A stretch of DNA of 8,632 nucleotides from Sphingomonadales bacterium (GCA_020200935.1 JAIVHR010000063.1:1-8632); one strand, 5' to 3'. Counted from the first letter of the stretch, positions 1 to 6,728 are shown. The notes: generated by a model not told the origin, from the letters alone. Translations and numbers: made by a program.

Positions 1-236
1 TCGATATCGGTCGATCGGATCAGTTTCGAAGGTTTGATCTCGCGTTCGTAGACCGCCTCGGCGCGGCGCTTCGGCTTCCTGTCGCCGGCAACGAGAAAGC
101 TCGCCGCGGCCTGCGAATCGAGATCCCAGAGCAGCGTCTTGCGCGACGAGAGGGTCGCCGAACACCAGGCGAGATTGACGGCCAGCGTGGTTTTTCCGAC
201 GCCGCCCTTGAGGCTGTAGACCGCTATGCGCACCAT
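1..236 (-). CDS. ParA-family ATPase, N-terminal part (cut by window edge)
   Basis: The first 78 codons of a ParA/MinD-type deviant Walker ATPase are visible, beginning MVRIAVYS. A deviant Walker A motif KGGVGKTT lies at residues 10-17, with the signature lysines K10 and K15. The Walker A' region [12 protein letters not shown] follows at about residues 35-46. These motifs are diagnostic of the ParA superfamily, which forms ATP sandwich dimers that position plasmids, chromosome regions or protein cargo. The C-terminal two thirds lie outside the window, so ParA proper, MipZ-like and orphan cargo-positioning types cannot be separated. The ATG at 236 is chosen because the first beta strand of the fold begins directly after it; the Shine-Dalgarno upstream is weak. 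No parB or centromere-like repeats are visible on this side. It shares its strand with arsC, 83 bp upstream. Confidence 0.85.
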   Translation of the reverse strand, partial: MVRIAVYSLKGGVGKTTLAVNLAWCSATLSSRKTLLWDLDSQAAASFLVAGDRKPKRRAEAVYEREIKPSKLIRSTDI

Positions 237-319
237 GCGGCACGCCTATCGCCTTCGTCTCGGGGCGACAATCGCCGGGTCGGTTCCATCCCGAAACGGG
301 ACGGCGCACGGCGCCCGCG

Positions 320-670
320 TCAGATGAGTTCCTTCACCAGATCCTGCGGGCGGCAAAGGCGGACCCCCTTTTTGGTCTCGACGATCGGCCGGTTGATGAG
401 GATCGGGTGTTCGACCATCGCCGCGAGGATCTCGTCATCGGTGACGTTGGGGTCGGTGAGGCCCTTTTCCCTGGCCAAGGGTTCCTTGGCGCGCAGCCCT
501 TCGCGCGGCGTCATGCCGGCGCGCTCATAGAGCTCGGCGAGCCTCTCGCTGGTCGGCGGGTGTTTCAGATATTCGATCACGCGCACCGCAACGCCGGGCG
601 CCTTTTCGAGGATTTCCAGCGTCTTGCGCGAAGTGCCGCAGCGCGGATTGTGGTAGATGATGGCCTGCAT
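320..670 (-). CDS. arsC: Arsenate reductase, glutaredoxin-coupled (ArsC, R773 type)
   Basis: This 116-residue cytoplasmic protein belongs to the ArsC/Spx thioredoxin-fold family, which reduces arsenate to arsenite using glutathione and glutaredoxin. Seen: the N-terminal active site HNPRCGTSR with catalytic Cys11, and the oxyanion-site arginines R60, R94 (in LINRP) and R107 (in RLCRP), which fall at the same numbers as the catalytic arginines of plasmid R773 ArsC. It is shorter than the 141-residue enterobacterial protein, lacking its C-terminal tail; this short form is common in alphaproteobacteria. Start: ATG at 670, with GGGAG about 10 nt upstream overlapping the stop of the preceding gene, so translation is probably coupled. 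No arsB, acr3 or arsR is beside it, so it may be housekeeping rather than part of an ars operon. A short GC hairpin without a U tract lies beyond the stop at 289-301. Confidence 0.93.
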   Translation of the reverse strand: MQAIIYHNPRCGTSRKTLEILEKAPGVAVRVIEYLKHPPTSERLAELYERAGMTPREGLRAKEPLAREKGLTDPNVTDDEILAAMVEHPILINRPIVETKKGVRLCRPQDLVKELI

Positions 671-678
671 CGAAGCGG

Positions 679-1071
679 TTACTCCCTTGGATCCGACAAA
701 GCGTTCAGGATCGCCATCGCCTCGTCGCGCCGGTCCCAGGGGACGAAGAGGTGATCGCGGTGATAGGCGGCGACTATATTGGCACTGATGCCTTTTTCGG
801 CAAGCGCCGTGGCGATTCTCGCGCTCAATCCGACATCGTCGAGCCGGCTGTCGGCGCCGATCGTGATCTTCGCCCAGCCTGCCTGATGCGCGATGCCGAT
901 GCCCTTCAATATCGCCGCCAGCGCGATGACGCTCGCGCCTTCGGCTTCGGCGAAGGTGGCGACGGGCACGAGGCCCGAAGGCCAGCCGGAACCGATTGGA
1001 ATCGTTGCGAAACCATGCTCCTCATCGGCCAGCATCGGTCTGAGCGCGCCGGCCGGCGCATGCTGATCACC
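679..1071 (-). other. ACT-domain protein segment (COG3602/DUF2241 type) forming the C-terminus of the accC frame
   Basis: Residues 404-533 of the accC frame do not resemble biotin carboxylase. The core runs from [16 protein letters not shown] through a [20 protein letters not shown] stretch to [20 protein letters not shown]. That layout is what I know of COG3602-type ACT-domain proteins, small free-standing proteins of about 125-135 residues with presumed amino-acid-binding roles. At most about ten N-terminal residues of the usual protein are lost. In-frame ATGs at 1083 and 1035 could restart translation, but neither has a clear Shine-Dalgarno. The segment ends with TAA at 679-681, 8 bp before arsC. 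A free-standing ACT gene between accC and arsC is the likely ancestral arrangement (inference). Confidence 0.75.
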
Positions 1072-2280
1072 GCGCAATCGCATGATGCAGCGCTCGCGGT
1101 TGGTGCCGTAGACGATCAGCTTGGCGACCATCGAATCATAATAGGGCGGGACGGTATAGCCCGAATAGAGCCCGCTATCGACGCGGACATGCATCCCGCC
1201 GGCCGGGTGATATTGCTTCACCTTGCCCGGCGAGGGCGCGAATGTCCTGGGATGTTCGGCATTGATCCGGCATTCGATCGCATGGCCGCGCAGCACGACA
1301 TCTTCCTGCCGGATCGAGAGCGGCTGGCCGTCGGCGATCAGTATCTGCTCGCGGACGAGATCGAGCCCGGTCACCATCTCGGTCACCGGATGCTCGACCT
1401 GCAGCCGGGTGTTCATCTCGATGAAGAAGAATTCGCCGTCCTCATACAGGAATTCGACCGTGCCGGCGCCGCGATAGCCCATCTCGGCCATCGCATCGGC
1501 GACAAGCTTGCCGATCCGCGCGCGTTCCTCGTCGGTGATCACCGGTGAAGGGGCCTCCTCGAGCACCTTCTGGTGGCGGCGCTGGAGCGAACAGTCGCGC
1601 TCGCCGAGATGGACGGCATTGCCCTCGCCGTCGCCGAAGACCTGGAACTCGATATGGCGCGGATTGCCGAGATATTTCTCGATATAGACCGTATCGTCGC
1701 CGAAGGCCGCCTTGGCTTCCGAGCGCGCCTGGCTCATCAGTGTCTCGAGCTTGTCCGGGTCCTCGACCAGCTTCATGCCGCGGCCGCCGCCGCCCGACGC
1801 CGCCTTGACGATAAGCGGATAGCCTGTTTCCTCGGCGACCTTTCGCGCCTCGCCGATATCCCCCACCGCGCCGTCCGAGCCGGGCACCAGCGGGATGCCG
1901 AGATCGCCGGCGGTCTTCTTCGCCGCGACCTTGTCCCCCATCGTGCGGATATGTTCGGGCTTGGGGCCGATCCAGATGATCTCGTGATCCTCGACGATCG
2001 AGGCGAATTTCTCGTTCTCCGAAAGGAAGCCGTATCCGGGATGAATCGCGTCGGCCTGGCTGATCTCGGCGGCCGAGATGATGTTCGGGATGTTGAGATA
2101 GCTTTGGGCGGCCGGCGGCGGCCCGATGCAGATCGCCTCGTCGGCCAGCTTGACGTGCTTGGCCTCCTCGTCGGCCGTCGAATGGACGGCGACGGTCTTG
2201 ATGCCCATTTCGTGGCAGGCGCGATGGATGCGGAGCGCGATCTCGCCGCGATTGGCAATCAGGACCTTGTTGATCGTCAT
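679..2280 (-). CDS. accC: Biotin carboxylase AccC, C-terminally truncated and fused in frame to an ACT-domain protein
   Basis: The first 403 residues are the biotin carboxylase subunit of acetyl-CoA carboxylase, which uses ATP and bicarbonate to carboxylate biotin on AccB. Seen: N-terminal domain [11 protein letters not shown]117 and K159; Gly-rich loop [10 protein letters not shown] (160-170); H209; C230 in ERDC; E276 and E288; the active-site run R292, Q294, V295, E296; R338. The numbering coincides with the 449-residue E. coli enzyme, so no internal loss occurs before residue 403 (end of CIMRLR). There the family's last ~46 residues are missing, and the frame continues for 130 residues matching an ACT-domain protein, giving 533 residues. 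Start: ATG at 2280, 7 bp after accB, with AGGCG upstream; an in-frame extension to 2334 only crosses the accB end. The fused product could be a deletion scar, an assembly error or a working chimera. Confidence 0.85.
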   Translation of the reverse strand: MTINKVLIANRGEIALRIHRACHEMGIKTVAVHSTADEEAKHVKLADEAICIGPPPAAQSYLNIPNIISAAEISQADAIHPGYGFLSENEKFASIVEDHEIIWIGPKPEHIRTMGDKVAAKKTAGDLGIPLVPGSDGAVGDIGEARKVAEETGYPLIVKAASGGGGRGMKLVEDPDKLETLMSQARSEAKAAFGDDTVYIEKYLGNPRHIEFQVFGDGEGNAVHLGERDCSLQRRHQKVLEEAPSPVITDEERARIGKLVADAMAEMGYRGAGTVEFLYEDGEFFFIEMNTRLQVEHPVTEMVTGLDLVREQILIADGQPLSIRQEDVVLRGHAIECRINAEHPRTFAPSPGKVKQYHPAGGMHVRVDSGLYSGYTVPPYYDSMVAKLIVYGTNRERCIMRLRGDQHAPAGALRPMLADEEHGFATIPIGSGWPSGLVPVATFAEAEGASVIALAAILKGIGIAHQAGWAKITIGADSRLDDVGLSARIATALAEKGISANIVAAYHRDHLFVPWDRRDEAMAILNALSDPRE

Positions 2281-2287
2281 GCGGCGC

Positions 2288-2764
2288 CTATTCGATGACG
2301 ACGAGCGGTTGGTCGAACTCCACCGGCTCGGCATCCTCGACGAGCAGCTTCGTGACCTTGCCCGATCTGGGCGAGGGTATCTGGTTCATCACCTTCATCG
2401 CCTCGATGATCAGCAGCGTATCGCCCTCGGCGACGGCATCGCCGATCGAAATGAAGGGCTGGGCGTCGGGTTCGGGCGACATATAGACCGTGCCGACCAT
2501 CGGCGATTTGACCGCGTTGGCGTCGACCGCGCCGCCCTCGGACGCTTCTGACCCGCCGGACGGAGCCGGCGCGGCCGACGCGGCAGGAGGAATTGCAGCG
2601 GGCGCCACGGCCACCGCCGCGCCGCCGCGAACGACGCGAATCTTGCGATCGCCATCCTCAACCTCGATCTCGGTCAGATTGGTCTCGTCGAGCATCTTGG
2701 CGAGCTGACGAATGAGCCTCGCATCGATCTTCATGGCGCCGTCGTCGCCCTGTTCACTCGGCAT
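2288..2764 (-). CDS. accB: Biotin carboxyl carrier protein of acetyl-CoA carboxylase
   Basis: This is the 158-residue AccB/BCCP, which carries biotin between biotin carboxylase (AccC) and the carboxyltransferase (AccAD) in the first step of fatty acid synthesis. Layout: an N-terminal helix region (about 11-46) with the [20 protein letters not shown] signature; an Ala/Pro-rich flexible linker (about 48-82); a C-terminal biotinyl domain (about 85-158) with the acceptor sequence EAMKVMN. K124 is the expected biotinylated lysine; valine after it is a mild departure from the usual AMKMM/AMKLM. Start: ATG at 2764 is preferred because AGGAAAAGGG precedes it at suitable spacing. An in-frame ATG at 2803 would add 13 residues, and one at 2734 would begin right at the helix (MKIDARL). 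It is 57 bp downstream of aroQ and 7 bp upstream of accC, so the three are likely one operon. Confidence 0.96.
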   Translation of the reverse strand: MPSEQGDDGAMKIDARLIRQLAKMLDETNLTEIEVEDGDRKIRVVRGGAAVAVAPAAIPPAASAAPAPSGGSEASEGGAVDANAVKSPMVGTVYMSPEPDAQPFISIGDAVAEGDTLLIIEAMKVMNQIPSPRSGKVTKLLVEDAEPVEFDQPLVVIE

Positions 2765-2821
2765 GTGCGAACCCTTTTCCTGATGCCCCATACAGTACGG
2801 CAATAATGTTTCGCCTCATAC

Positions 2822-3262
2822 TCAAAGCTTGGCCGCCGCGTCCAGCGCCAGCAGATAGGAGAGCGCGCCGAACCCGGCGACGGTTCCGCGCGCCGCCTCG
2901 CCGACCAGGCTGCGGCGGCGAAAATCATTCCGCGCCTGCGGGTTGGAGAGATGGACCTCGATCACCGGCGTCTCGACGGCGCGGATCGCGTCATGCAGCG
3001 CCACCGATGTGTGCGTGAATCCGCCGGCATTGAGCAGCACCGCCTTGGCCCCCTCGGCCTGCGCTTCGTGCAGCCAGTCGATCAGATGGCCTTCATGGCT
3101 CGACTGGCGGATGTCGACCGCGAGCCCGAGTTCGAGCGCGCGATCCTCGAGCCGGCCGGCGATCTCGTCGAGCGTGTCGGCGCCGTAGATCTCCGGCTCG
3201 CGCGTCCCGAGGAGGTTGAGGTTCGGGCCGTTCAGGACATAGATGACGGGCTTTTCGGCCAT
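2822..3262 (-). CDS. aroQ: 3-dehydroquinate dehydratase, type II
   Basis: This 146-residue protein is the type II dehydroquinase of the shikimate pathway, dehydrating 3-dehydroquinate to 3-dehydroshikimate; the family forms cytoplasmic dodecamers. Seen: the N-terminal [17 protein letters not shown] signature with the lid arginine R21 and catalytic Y26; [15 protein letters not shown] (78-92), containing N78 and H84; the substrate-binding HLSNPQAR (104-111) with H104; and R115. All match the known active-site set at an offset of 2-3 from the M. tuberculosis enzyme. Length is normal for the family. Start: ATG at 3262, just before [14 protein letters not shown]. The longer in-frame start at 3355 would read back across the divergent thiSG leader and is rejected. 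The aroQ-accB-accC order is common in alphaproteobacteria. Confidence 0.96.
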   Translation of the reverse strand: MAEKPVIYVLNGPNLNLLGTREPEIYGADTLDEIAGRLEDRALELGLAVDIRQSSHEGHLIDWLHEAQAEGAKAVLLNAGGFTHTSVALHDAIRAVETPVIEVHLSNPQARNDFRRRSLVGEAARGTVAGFGALSYLLALDAAAKL

Positions 3263-3342
3263 GCGGCGCCTGGATCCGGTTGTTGTCGGTGAAGCGACAC
3301 ACATATAGGCTGTCGACCCGTGCGCAACAGCCAGGAAATGCA
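3263..3342. promoter_or_regulatory. Divergent aroQ / thiSG intergenic promoter region
   Basis: An 80-bp gap separates the two divergent start codons, so it must hold both promoters unless they lie inside genes. The only AT-rich core is around 3301-3309 (ACATATAGG). For thiSG, TTGTTG at 3280-3285 with TATAGG at 3304-3309 gives an 18-bp spacer. The opposite strand of the same core (CCTATATG) could serve aroQ. The thiSG Shine-Dalgarno AGGA is at 3333-3336. A full thiamin (TPP) riboswitch is not recognisable and would barely fit. Promoter elements are weak matches. Confidence 0.35.
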
Positions 3343-4353
3343 ATGAAGGAGACAACCGGCCGCGACACCATCATGGTCCGCATCAATGGCGAACACCGCC
3401 GCGTGCATGAGGGGCTGACCATCGCCGAGCTGGCGAGCGAGCTGGGCTTCGTTCCCGAAAAGGTCGCGGTCGAACGCAATCTCGAAGTCGTGCCGCGCTC
3501 GACGCTCGGCGATGTCATCGTCGAGGATGGCGACGAACTCGAAATCGTCCATTTCGTCGGCGGCGGAGATCACGGGCGGCTCGATGACGACACATGGACC
3601 GTCGCCGGCAGGAGCTTCCGCTCGCGGCTGATCATCGGCACCGGCAAGTACAGAGATTTCGAGCAGAATGCGGCGGCGCTCGAAGCCTCGGGCGCGGAGA
3701 TCGTCACCGTCGCCGTGCGTCGCGTCAACGTCACCGATCCCGACGCACCGATACTGACTGACTTCATCGACCCGAAGAAGGTCACCTATCTTCCCAACAC
3801 CGCCGGCTGCTTCACCGCCGAGGAGGCGATCCGCACCTTGCGGCTGGCGCGCGAGGCGGGCGGCTGGGACCTCGTCAAGCTCGAGGTGCTCGGCGAGGCG
3901 AAGACGCTCTATCCCGACATGCGCGAGACACTGCGCGCGACCGAGACCTTGGCCAATGAAGGCTTCAAGCCGATGGTCTATTGCGTCGATGATCCGATCG
4001 CCGCCAAACAGCTCGAAGAGGCCGGCGCGGTCGCGATCATGCCGCTCGGCGCGCCGATCGGCTCGGGTCTCGGCATCCAGAACCGCGTCACGATCCGGCT
4101 GATCGTCGAGGGCGCCAGGGTGCCGGTGCTCGTCGATGCCGGGGTCGGCACGGCGTCGGACGCGGCGGTGGCGATGGAACTGGGCTGCGATGGCGTCCTC
4201 ATGAACACCGCGATCGCCGAAGCCAAACACCCGATCCACATGGCCCGCGCGATGAAGCTCGCCGTCGAGGCCGGCCGCCTGGCCTACCGTTCGGGTCGCA
4301 TGGCGACGCGCAAATATGCCGACCCCTCGAGCCCGCTGGCCGGCTTGATTTAG
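3343..4353 (+). CDS. thiG: Bifunctional sulfur carrier / thiazole synthase (ThiS-ThiG fusion)
   Basis: This 336-residue fusion makes the thiazole phosphate moiety of thiamin. Residues about 12-75 are a ThiS ubiquitin-fold domain ([20 protein letters not shown]...[10 protein letters not shown]). Residues about 84-336 are thiazole synthase ThiG, a TIM barrel that condenses 1-deoxyxylulose 5-phosphate, dehydroglycine and ThiS thiocarboxylate. Seen in Thi[33 protein letters not shown], the presumed Schiff-base lysine K179 in [13 protein letters not shown] (238-245), [18 protein letters not shown] and MNTAIAEA. Such fusions are known in alphaproteobacteria. The normal ThiS C-terminal Gly-Gly is internal here, as GGG at 73-75. 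Start: ATG at 3343 with AGGA six bases upstream; ATG at 3373 lacks a properly spaced site. No other thi gene is adjacent, and ThDP-enzyme use downstream is not evidence of an operon. Confidence 0.95.
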   Translation: MKETTGRDTIMVRINGEHRRVHEGLTIAELASELGFVPEKVAVERNLEVVPRSTLGDVIVEDGDELEIVHFVGGGDHGRLDDDTWTVAGRSFRSRLIIGTGKYRDFEQNAAALEASGAEIVTVAVRRVNVTDPDAPILTDFIDPKKVTYLPNTAGCFTAEEAIRTLRLAREAGGWDLVKLEVLGEAKTLYPDMRETLRATETLANEGFKPMVYCVDDPIAAKQLEEAGAVAIMPLGAPIGSGLGIQNRVTIRLIVEGARVPVLVDAGVGTASDAAVAMELGCDGVLMNTAIAEAKHPIHMARAMKLAVEAGRLAYRSGRMATRKYADPSSPLAGLI

Positions 4354-4355
4354 CG

Positions 4356-4384
4356 TTGATCGCCCGACGCGATACTGTATATAC
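4356..4384 (+). promoter_or_regulatory. Predicted vapBC promoter
   Basis: TTGATC at 4356-4361 is a fair -35. TATATA at 4378-4383 (16-bp spacer), or ATATAC at 4379-4384 (17-bp spacer), is the -10. The -35 begins three bases after the thiSG stop codon. The -10 lies inside the left arm of the palindromic operator, so operator occupancy would block RNA polymerase directly. Predicted transcription starts near 4390, just before the Shine-Dalgarno at 4397. Confidence 0.55.
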
Positions 4385-4398
4385 ATTTGTATATACAG
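4375..4398. promoter_or_regulatory. Palindromic operator of the vapBC locus
   Basis: This is a perfect inverted repeat: arms CTGTATATACA (4375-4385) and TGTATATACAG (4388-4398) separated by TT. Each 10-bp core TGTATATACA (4376-4385 and 4388-4397) is itself a perfect palindrome, so two identical sites sit 12 bp apart centre to centre, about one helical turn. It covers the -10 and touches the AGGAG at 4397-4401. VapB-type antitoxins are known to autoregulate by binding such paired palindromes; assignment to this VapB is inference from position. Confidence 0.8.
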
Positions 4399-4409
4399 GA
4401 GTGAGAGCG

Positions 4410-4658
4410 ATGGGAGCCGTAGAGAGCAAGGTGTTCCGGAGTGGCAACAGCCAGGCCGTGCGGCTGCCGAAAGAGGTGGCGTTCGAGAACGATATCGAGG
4501 TTATTATCGAGAAGGTCGGTGACACGTTGACCATCCGACCGAAAAAGAAGCTGATTTCCGTCGATGAGATGATCCGTCGATTGAACGAATTGCCCAAGCC
4601 GAAGAGAATTGCCGAAAGACCGCCATTCGTCGCGCCCAAGCGTACCGGCCAGCCATAG
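4410..4658 (+). CDS. vapB: VapB-type antitoxin (AbrB/SpoVT fold)
   Basis: This 82-residue antitoxin would bind its own operator and neutralise the VapC RNase encoded next to it. Seen: an N-terminal swapped-hairpin DNA-binding segment, SKVFRSGNSQAVRLPKEVAF (6-25), the SGNSQAVRLP core being characteristic of VapB/MazE-like antitoxins, followed by the beta strands IEVIIEKVGDTLTIRP. A helical and Pro-rich tail (about 48-82) is the usual toxin-wrapping region. Start: ATG at 4410 with AGGAG (4397-4401) eight bases upstream. An in-frame ATG at 4356 is rejected because it precedes the promoter and operator. Three bases separate its stop from the toxin ATG, implying coupled translation. AT content and the spacer sequence differ from the GC-rich neighbours, consistent with acquisition as a mobile addiction module (inference). 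The antitoxin itself looks intact. Confidence 0.9.
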   Translation: MGAVESKVFRSGNSQAVRLPKEVAFENDIEVIIEKVGDTLTIRPKKKLISVDEMIRRLNELPKPKRIAERPPFVAPKRTGQP

Positions 4659-4661
4659 AAG

Positions 4662-4907
4662 ATGTACCTTCTCGACACCAACGTCGTCATCAGGATGCGC
4701 GATGGTGATAGCGACCTGCTGGAGCGGTTGCGGGCGGTTCCTGATATGCTCGCGATTTCGGTCGTGACCGCCATCGAGCTGGAGGGCGGCCTGCATTTTG
4801 ATCGCGAAGATTTGGGTATACGGCGCAAACGACTGCATATCGTTATGGAAGGGATCGCGGTGCTTCCGTTCGAAGACGAGGCGGTAGCGGCCTATCGACA
4901 CTTCTGA
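4662..4907 (+). pseudogene. vapC: VapC-type PIN-domain toxin, internally deleted and frameshifted
   Basis: The frame begins MYLLDTNVV, the PIN-domain start with metal-ligand D5. It continues through LAISVVTAIELEGG (30-43) with E39/E41 and IRRKRL, then ends abruptly at AAYRHF, residue 81, where family members run to about 130. The missing part should carry the SRRK...DRMIAA stretch with the third catalytic aspartate. The lost C-terminus is not wholly gone: in the +1 frame from 4900 the DNA encodes TSDFKDIAELKVVRP then TAA, which fits the family's end (normally ...xxDFxDIPGLxV). So an internal deletion of roughly 40 codons, not a multiple of three, joined the two parts at about 4899-4903. The product lacks half the active site and is probably an inactive RNase. 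Translation is likely coupled to vapB, three bases upstream. Confidence 0.82.
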
Positions 4908-4947
4908 TTTCAAGGACATTGCAGAGCTGAAAGTGGTCCGGCCCTAA
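4900..4947 (+). pseudogene. Remnant of the VapC C-terminus in the +1 frame
   Basis: Fifteen codons, TSDFKDIAELKVVRP followed by TAA at 4945-4947, match the expected last part of a VapC toxin: the DF aspartate as fourth acidic residue, then the final beta strand. They are out of frame with the vapC start. The TAA overlaps the stop codon of the convergent gene on the minus strand (CTAA at 4944-4947), so the two genes ended tail to tail. Confidence 0.65.
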
Positions 4948-6599
4948 CTGTCGCGCAGCTTCGCCACAGCGAGGCCGCCGGCTGCCAGCTGATCCTCGAC
5001 ATCGATCTTGAGGTGCAGCAGCTTGACGCCCTTCTCGCCGAGCGCGCGGTCTAGCGCGGGGGCGAAATCGGCTGTCTGCTCGACGGTCTCGGCCCAGCAG
5101 CCATAGGCCTTGCCCAGCGCCGCGAAATCGGGATTGACGAGCTCGGTTCCCGTCACTCGGCCCGGATAATTGCGCTCCTGATGCATGCGGATCGTGCCGT
5201 AGCTGCCATTATCGACGATCAAGACGAGCATGTCGCAGCCATAGCGGACGGCGGTCGCCAGCTCCTGTCCGTTCATCAGGAAATCGCCGTCGCCCGACAC
5301 GGCGATCACCTGCCGGTCGCGATGGCGCAGCGCCGCCGCGACCGCGGCCGGAACGCCGTATCCCATCGCGCCGGCGGTCGGCGCGAGCTGGCTGCACGGG
5401 CCGGCATAGCGCCAATAGCGATGCCACCAGCCCGAGAAATTGCCGGCGCCGTTGCAGATGATGCTGTCCATGGGACATTTTTCGCGCACCGCCGCGACGC
5501 ATTGCGCGATATCGAGCTTGAGATCGTCGTTGGGCTCGACGGTGCTCCATTCCTCCCATTCGGCATGCGCTTCCCTGCCGCAATCGAAATCGATGATGTC
5601 GTGATCCCAGAGCGAAGCTTCTTCGCAGAATTCGCGCATATCGGCGCAGATCGCGAGATCGGTGCGGTAGACCCGGCCCAATTCCTCGGGATCGGGATGG
5701 ACATGGACGAGGATCTGGTCCGGATGGTCGGGCGTGATCAGGCTGTAGCCGTCGGTCGTCGCCTCGCCGAGACGCGCGCCGACGACGAGCAGCAGATCGG
5801 CCTCCCTGACCCGCTCGACGAGCTTCGGGTTGGGGCCGTAACCCAGATTGCCGGCCCAGACCGGGCTCTCGTTGGGAATCGCATCCTGCCGCCGGAAGCC
5901 GCAGGCGATGGGCAGCCCGATCGCCTCGGCGAACTCGCGGAAATAATGCGACGCGCCCTCGCACCAGTCGGCGCCGCCGACGATCGCCACCGGGCAGGCG
6001 GCATCCTTGAGCAGCCCCATCAGGCTTTCCATCGCCTCGGGATCGGGATGCTGGGCCGGGCGGATCACTTTCGGGCGATCGAGCGCCTCGACATCGTCGC
6101 GCAGCATGTCCTCTGGCAGTGCGAGCACGACGGGCCCGGGCCGGCCATTCATCGCGACCGAATATGCCCGCGCGACATATTCGGGGATTCGCGCCGCATC
6201 GTCGATCCGCGCCGCCCATTTGCAAAGCGGACCGAACATCGCCGCGAAATCGACCTCCTGGAAGGCCTCGCGGTCGCGATCGCCGCGTGCGACATCGCCG
6301 ATGAAATAGATCATCGGCACCGAATCCTGCATCGCCACGTGGACACCGATCGACCCGTTGGTCGCGCCCGGGCCGCGGGTCACGAAGGCGATCCCCGGCC
6401 GCCCGGTCATCGCGCCGTCGGCCTCGGCCATGAAGCTGACGCCGCCCTCCTGCCGGCAGACCACGAGGTCGATCTCCTCGCAACCGTGGAGCGCGTCGAG
6501 CACCGCGAGGAAGCTCTCGCCGGGCACGGTGAAAATCCGGTCGCAGCCCTGGACCACGAGATTGTCGACGAGGATCCGGCCGCCGGTGCGGGTGGTCAT
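4944..6599 (-). CDS. Thiamin-diphosphate-dependent enzyme, acetolactate synthase / 2-oxoacid decarboxylase family
   Basis: This 551-residue protein has the full three-domain layout of the family (COG0028): N-terminal Pyr domain (about 4-170) with VPGES and the cofactor-activating E51 in CRQEGG; central domain (about 190-330) with AIVGGADW and LLLVVGARLGE; C-terminal PP domain (about 360-535) with the metal/ThDP motif GDGDFLMNGQELATA (436 onward) closing at DNG (463-465). E51 excludes a glyoxylate-carboligase-like enzyme. No ilvN or ilvC is adjacent, so it is not the biosynthetic acetolactate synthase locus. A catabolic 2-oxoacid decarboxylase paired with the aldehyde dehydrogenase upstream is a reasonable inference; the substrate is unknown. 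Start: ATG at 6599 with AGAAGG about eight bases upstream. The in-frame ATG at 6722 would translate a repeat element and is rejected. It is convergent with vapC, with overlapping stops. Confidence 0.9.
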   Translation of the reverse strand: MTTRTGGRILVDNLVVQGCDRIFTVPGESFLAVLDALHGCEEIDLVVCRQEGGVSFMAEADGAMTGRPGIAFVTRGPGATNGSIGVHVAMQDSVPMIYFIGDVARGDRDREAFQEVDFAAMFGPLCKWAARIDDAARIPEYVARAYSVAMNGRPGPVVLALPEDMLRDDVEALDRPKVIRPAQHPDPEAMESLMGLLKDAACPVAIVGGADWCEGASHYFREFAEAIGLPIACGFRRQDAIPNESPVWAGNLGYGPNPKLVERVREADLLLVVGARLGEATTDGYSLITPDHPDQILVHVHPDPEELGRVYRTDLAICADMREFCEEASLWDHDIIDFDCGREAHAEWEEWSTVEPNDDLKLDIAQCVAAVREKCPMDSIICNGAGNFSGWWHRYWRYAGPCSQLAPTAGAMGYGVPAAVAAALRHRDRQVIAVSGDGDFLMNGQELATAVRYGCDMLVLIVDNGSYGTIRMHQERNYPGRVTGTELVNPDFAALGKAYGCWAETVEQTADFAPALDRALGEKGVKLLHLKIDVEDQLAAGGLAVAKLRDS

Positions 6600-6631
6600 G
6601 GGGATTGCCTTCTCTGCTTCACTTCCAACTT

Positions 6632-6728
6632 CGTCACCCTGAACTTGTTTCAGGGTCCATAGACTCGGTCGGTGCCATTCTTGCGATGCCTCAGCGTATA
6701 GATGCTGAAACAAGTTCAGCATGACGGG
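6632..6728. repeat. REPIN-like inverted repeat pair, copy 1
   Basis: Two short hairpin repeats face each other around a 41-nt spacer. The left one (6632-6660) holds ACCCTGAA-CTTGT-TTCAGGGT; the right one (6702-6728) holds ATGCTGAA-ACAAG-TTCAGCAT. Each forms an 8-bp stem with a 5-nt loop. The 15-base cores CTGAACTTGTTTCAG and CTGAAACAAGTTCAG are exact reverse complements, so the unit can also fold into one long hairpin. It lies between the dehydrogenase stop (6750) and the ThDP-enzyme start (6599). The layout matches REP doublets moved by RAYT-type transposases in other bacteria; no transposase gene is in the window. Confidence 0.85.

Noticed and set aside
264..301. Small GC hairpins after arsC (GGCGA-CAA-TCGCC and TCCCG-AAA-CGGGA) as a terminator
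   Set aside because: Stems are only 5 bp and no U tract follows in either direction; such short stems are common by chance at this GC content.
751..2298. Long plus-strand open frames opposite accC
   Set aside because: They are antisense shadows caused by high GC and codon bias; the minus strand carries clear family motifs throughout.
3263..3342. A TPP riboswitch in front of thiSG
   Set aside because: The 80-bp gap also holds the aroQ start region, and I cannot find the conserved thi-box core (CUGAGA) in it.
3232..4386. A 384-codon minus-strand open frame opposite thiSG
   Set aside because: thiSG on the plus strand has complete ThiS and ThiG signatures; the antisense frame shows only low-complexity charged sequence.
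4350..4919. A 189-codon minus-strand open frame across the vapBC locus
   Set aside because: It would run through the vapBC operator and both toxin-antitoxin frames and resembles no family.
5181..6662. A 493-codon plus-strand open frame opposite the ThDP enzyme
   Set aside because: Arg/Asp/His-rich shadow without recognisable domains; it runs into the repeat element.
6600..6722. A 41-residue N-terminal extension of the ThDP enzyme (MLNLFQHL...LKQVQGDEV)
   Set aside because: It is translation of the repeat pair; such peptides appear wherever these repeats are open. The ATG at 6599 has its own Shine-Dalgarno and matches the family's N-terminus.
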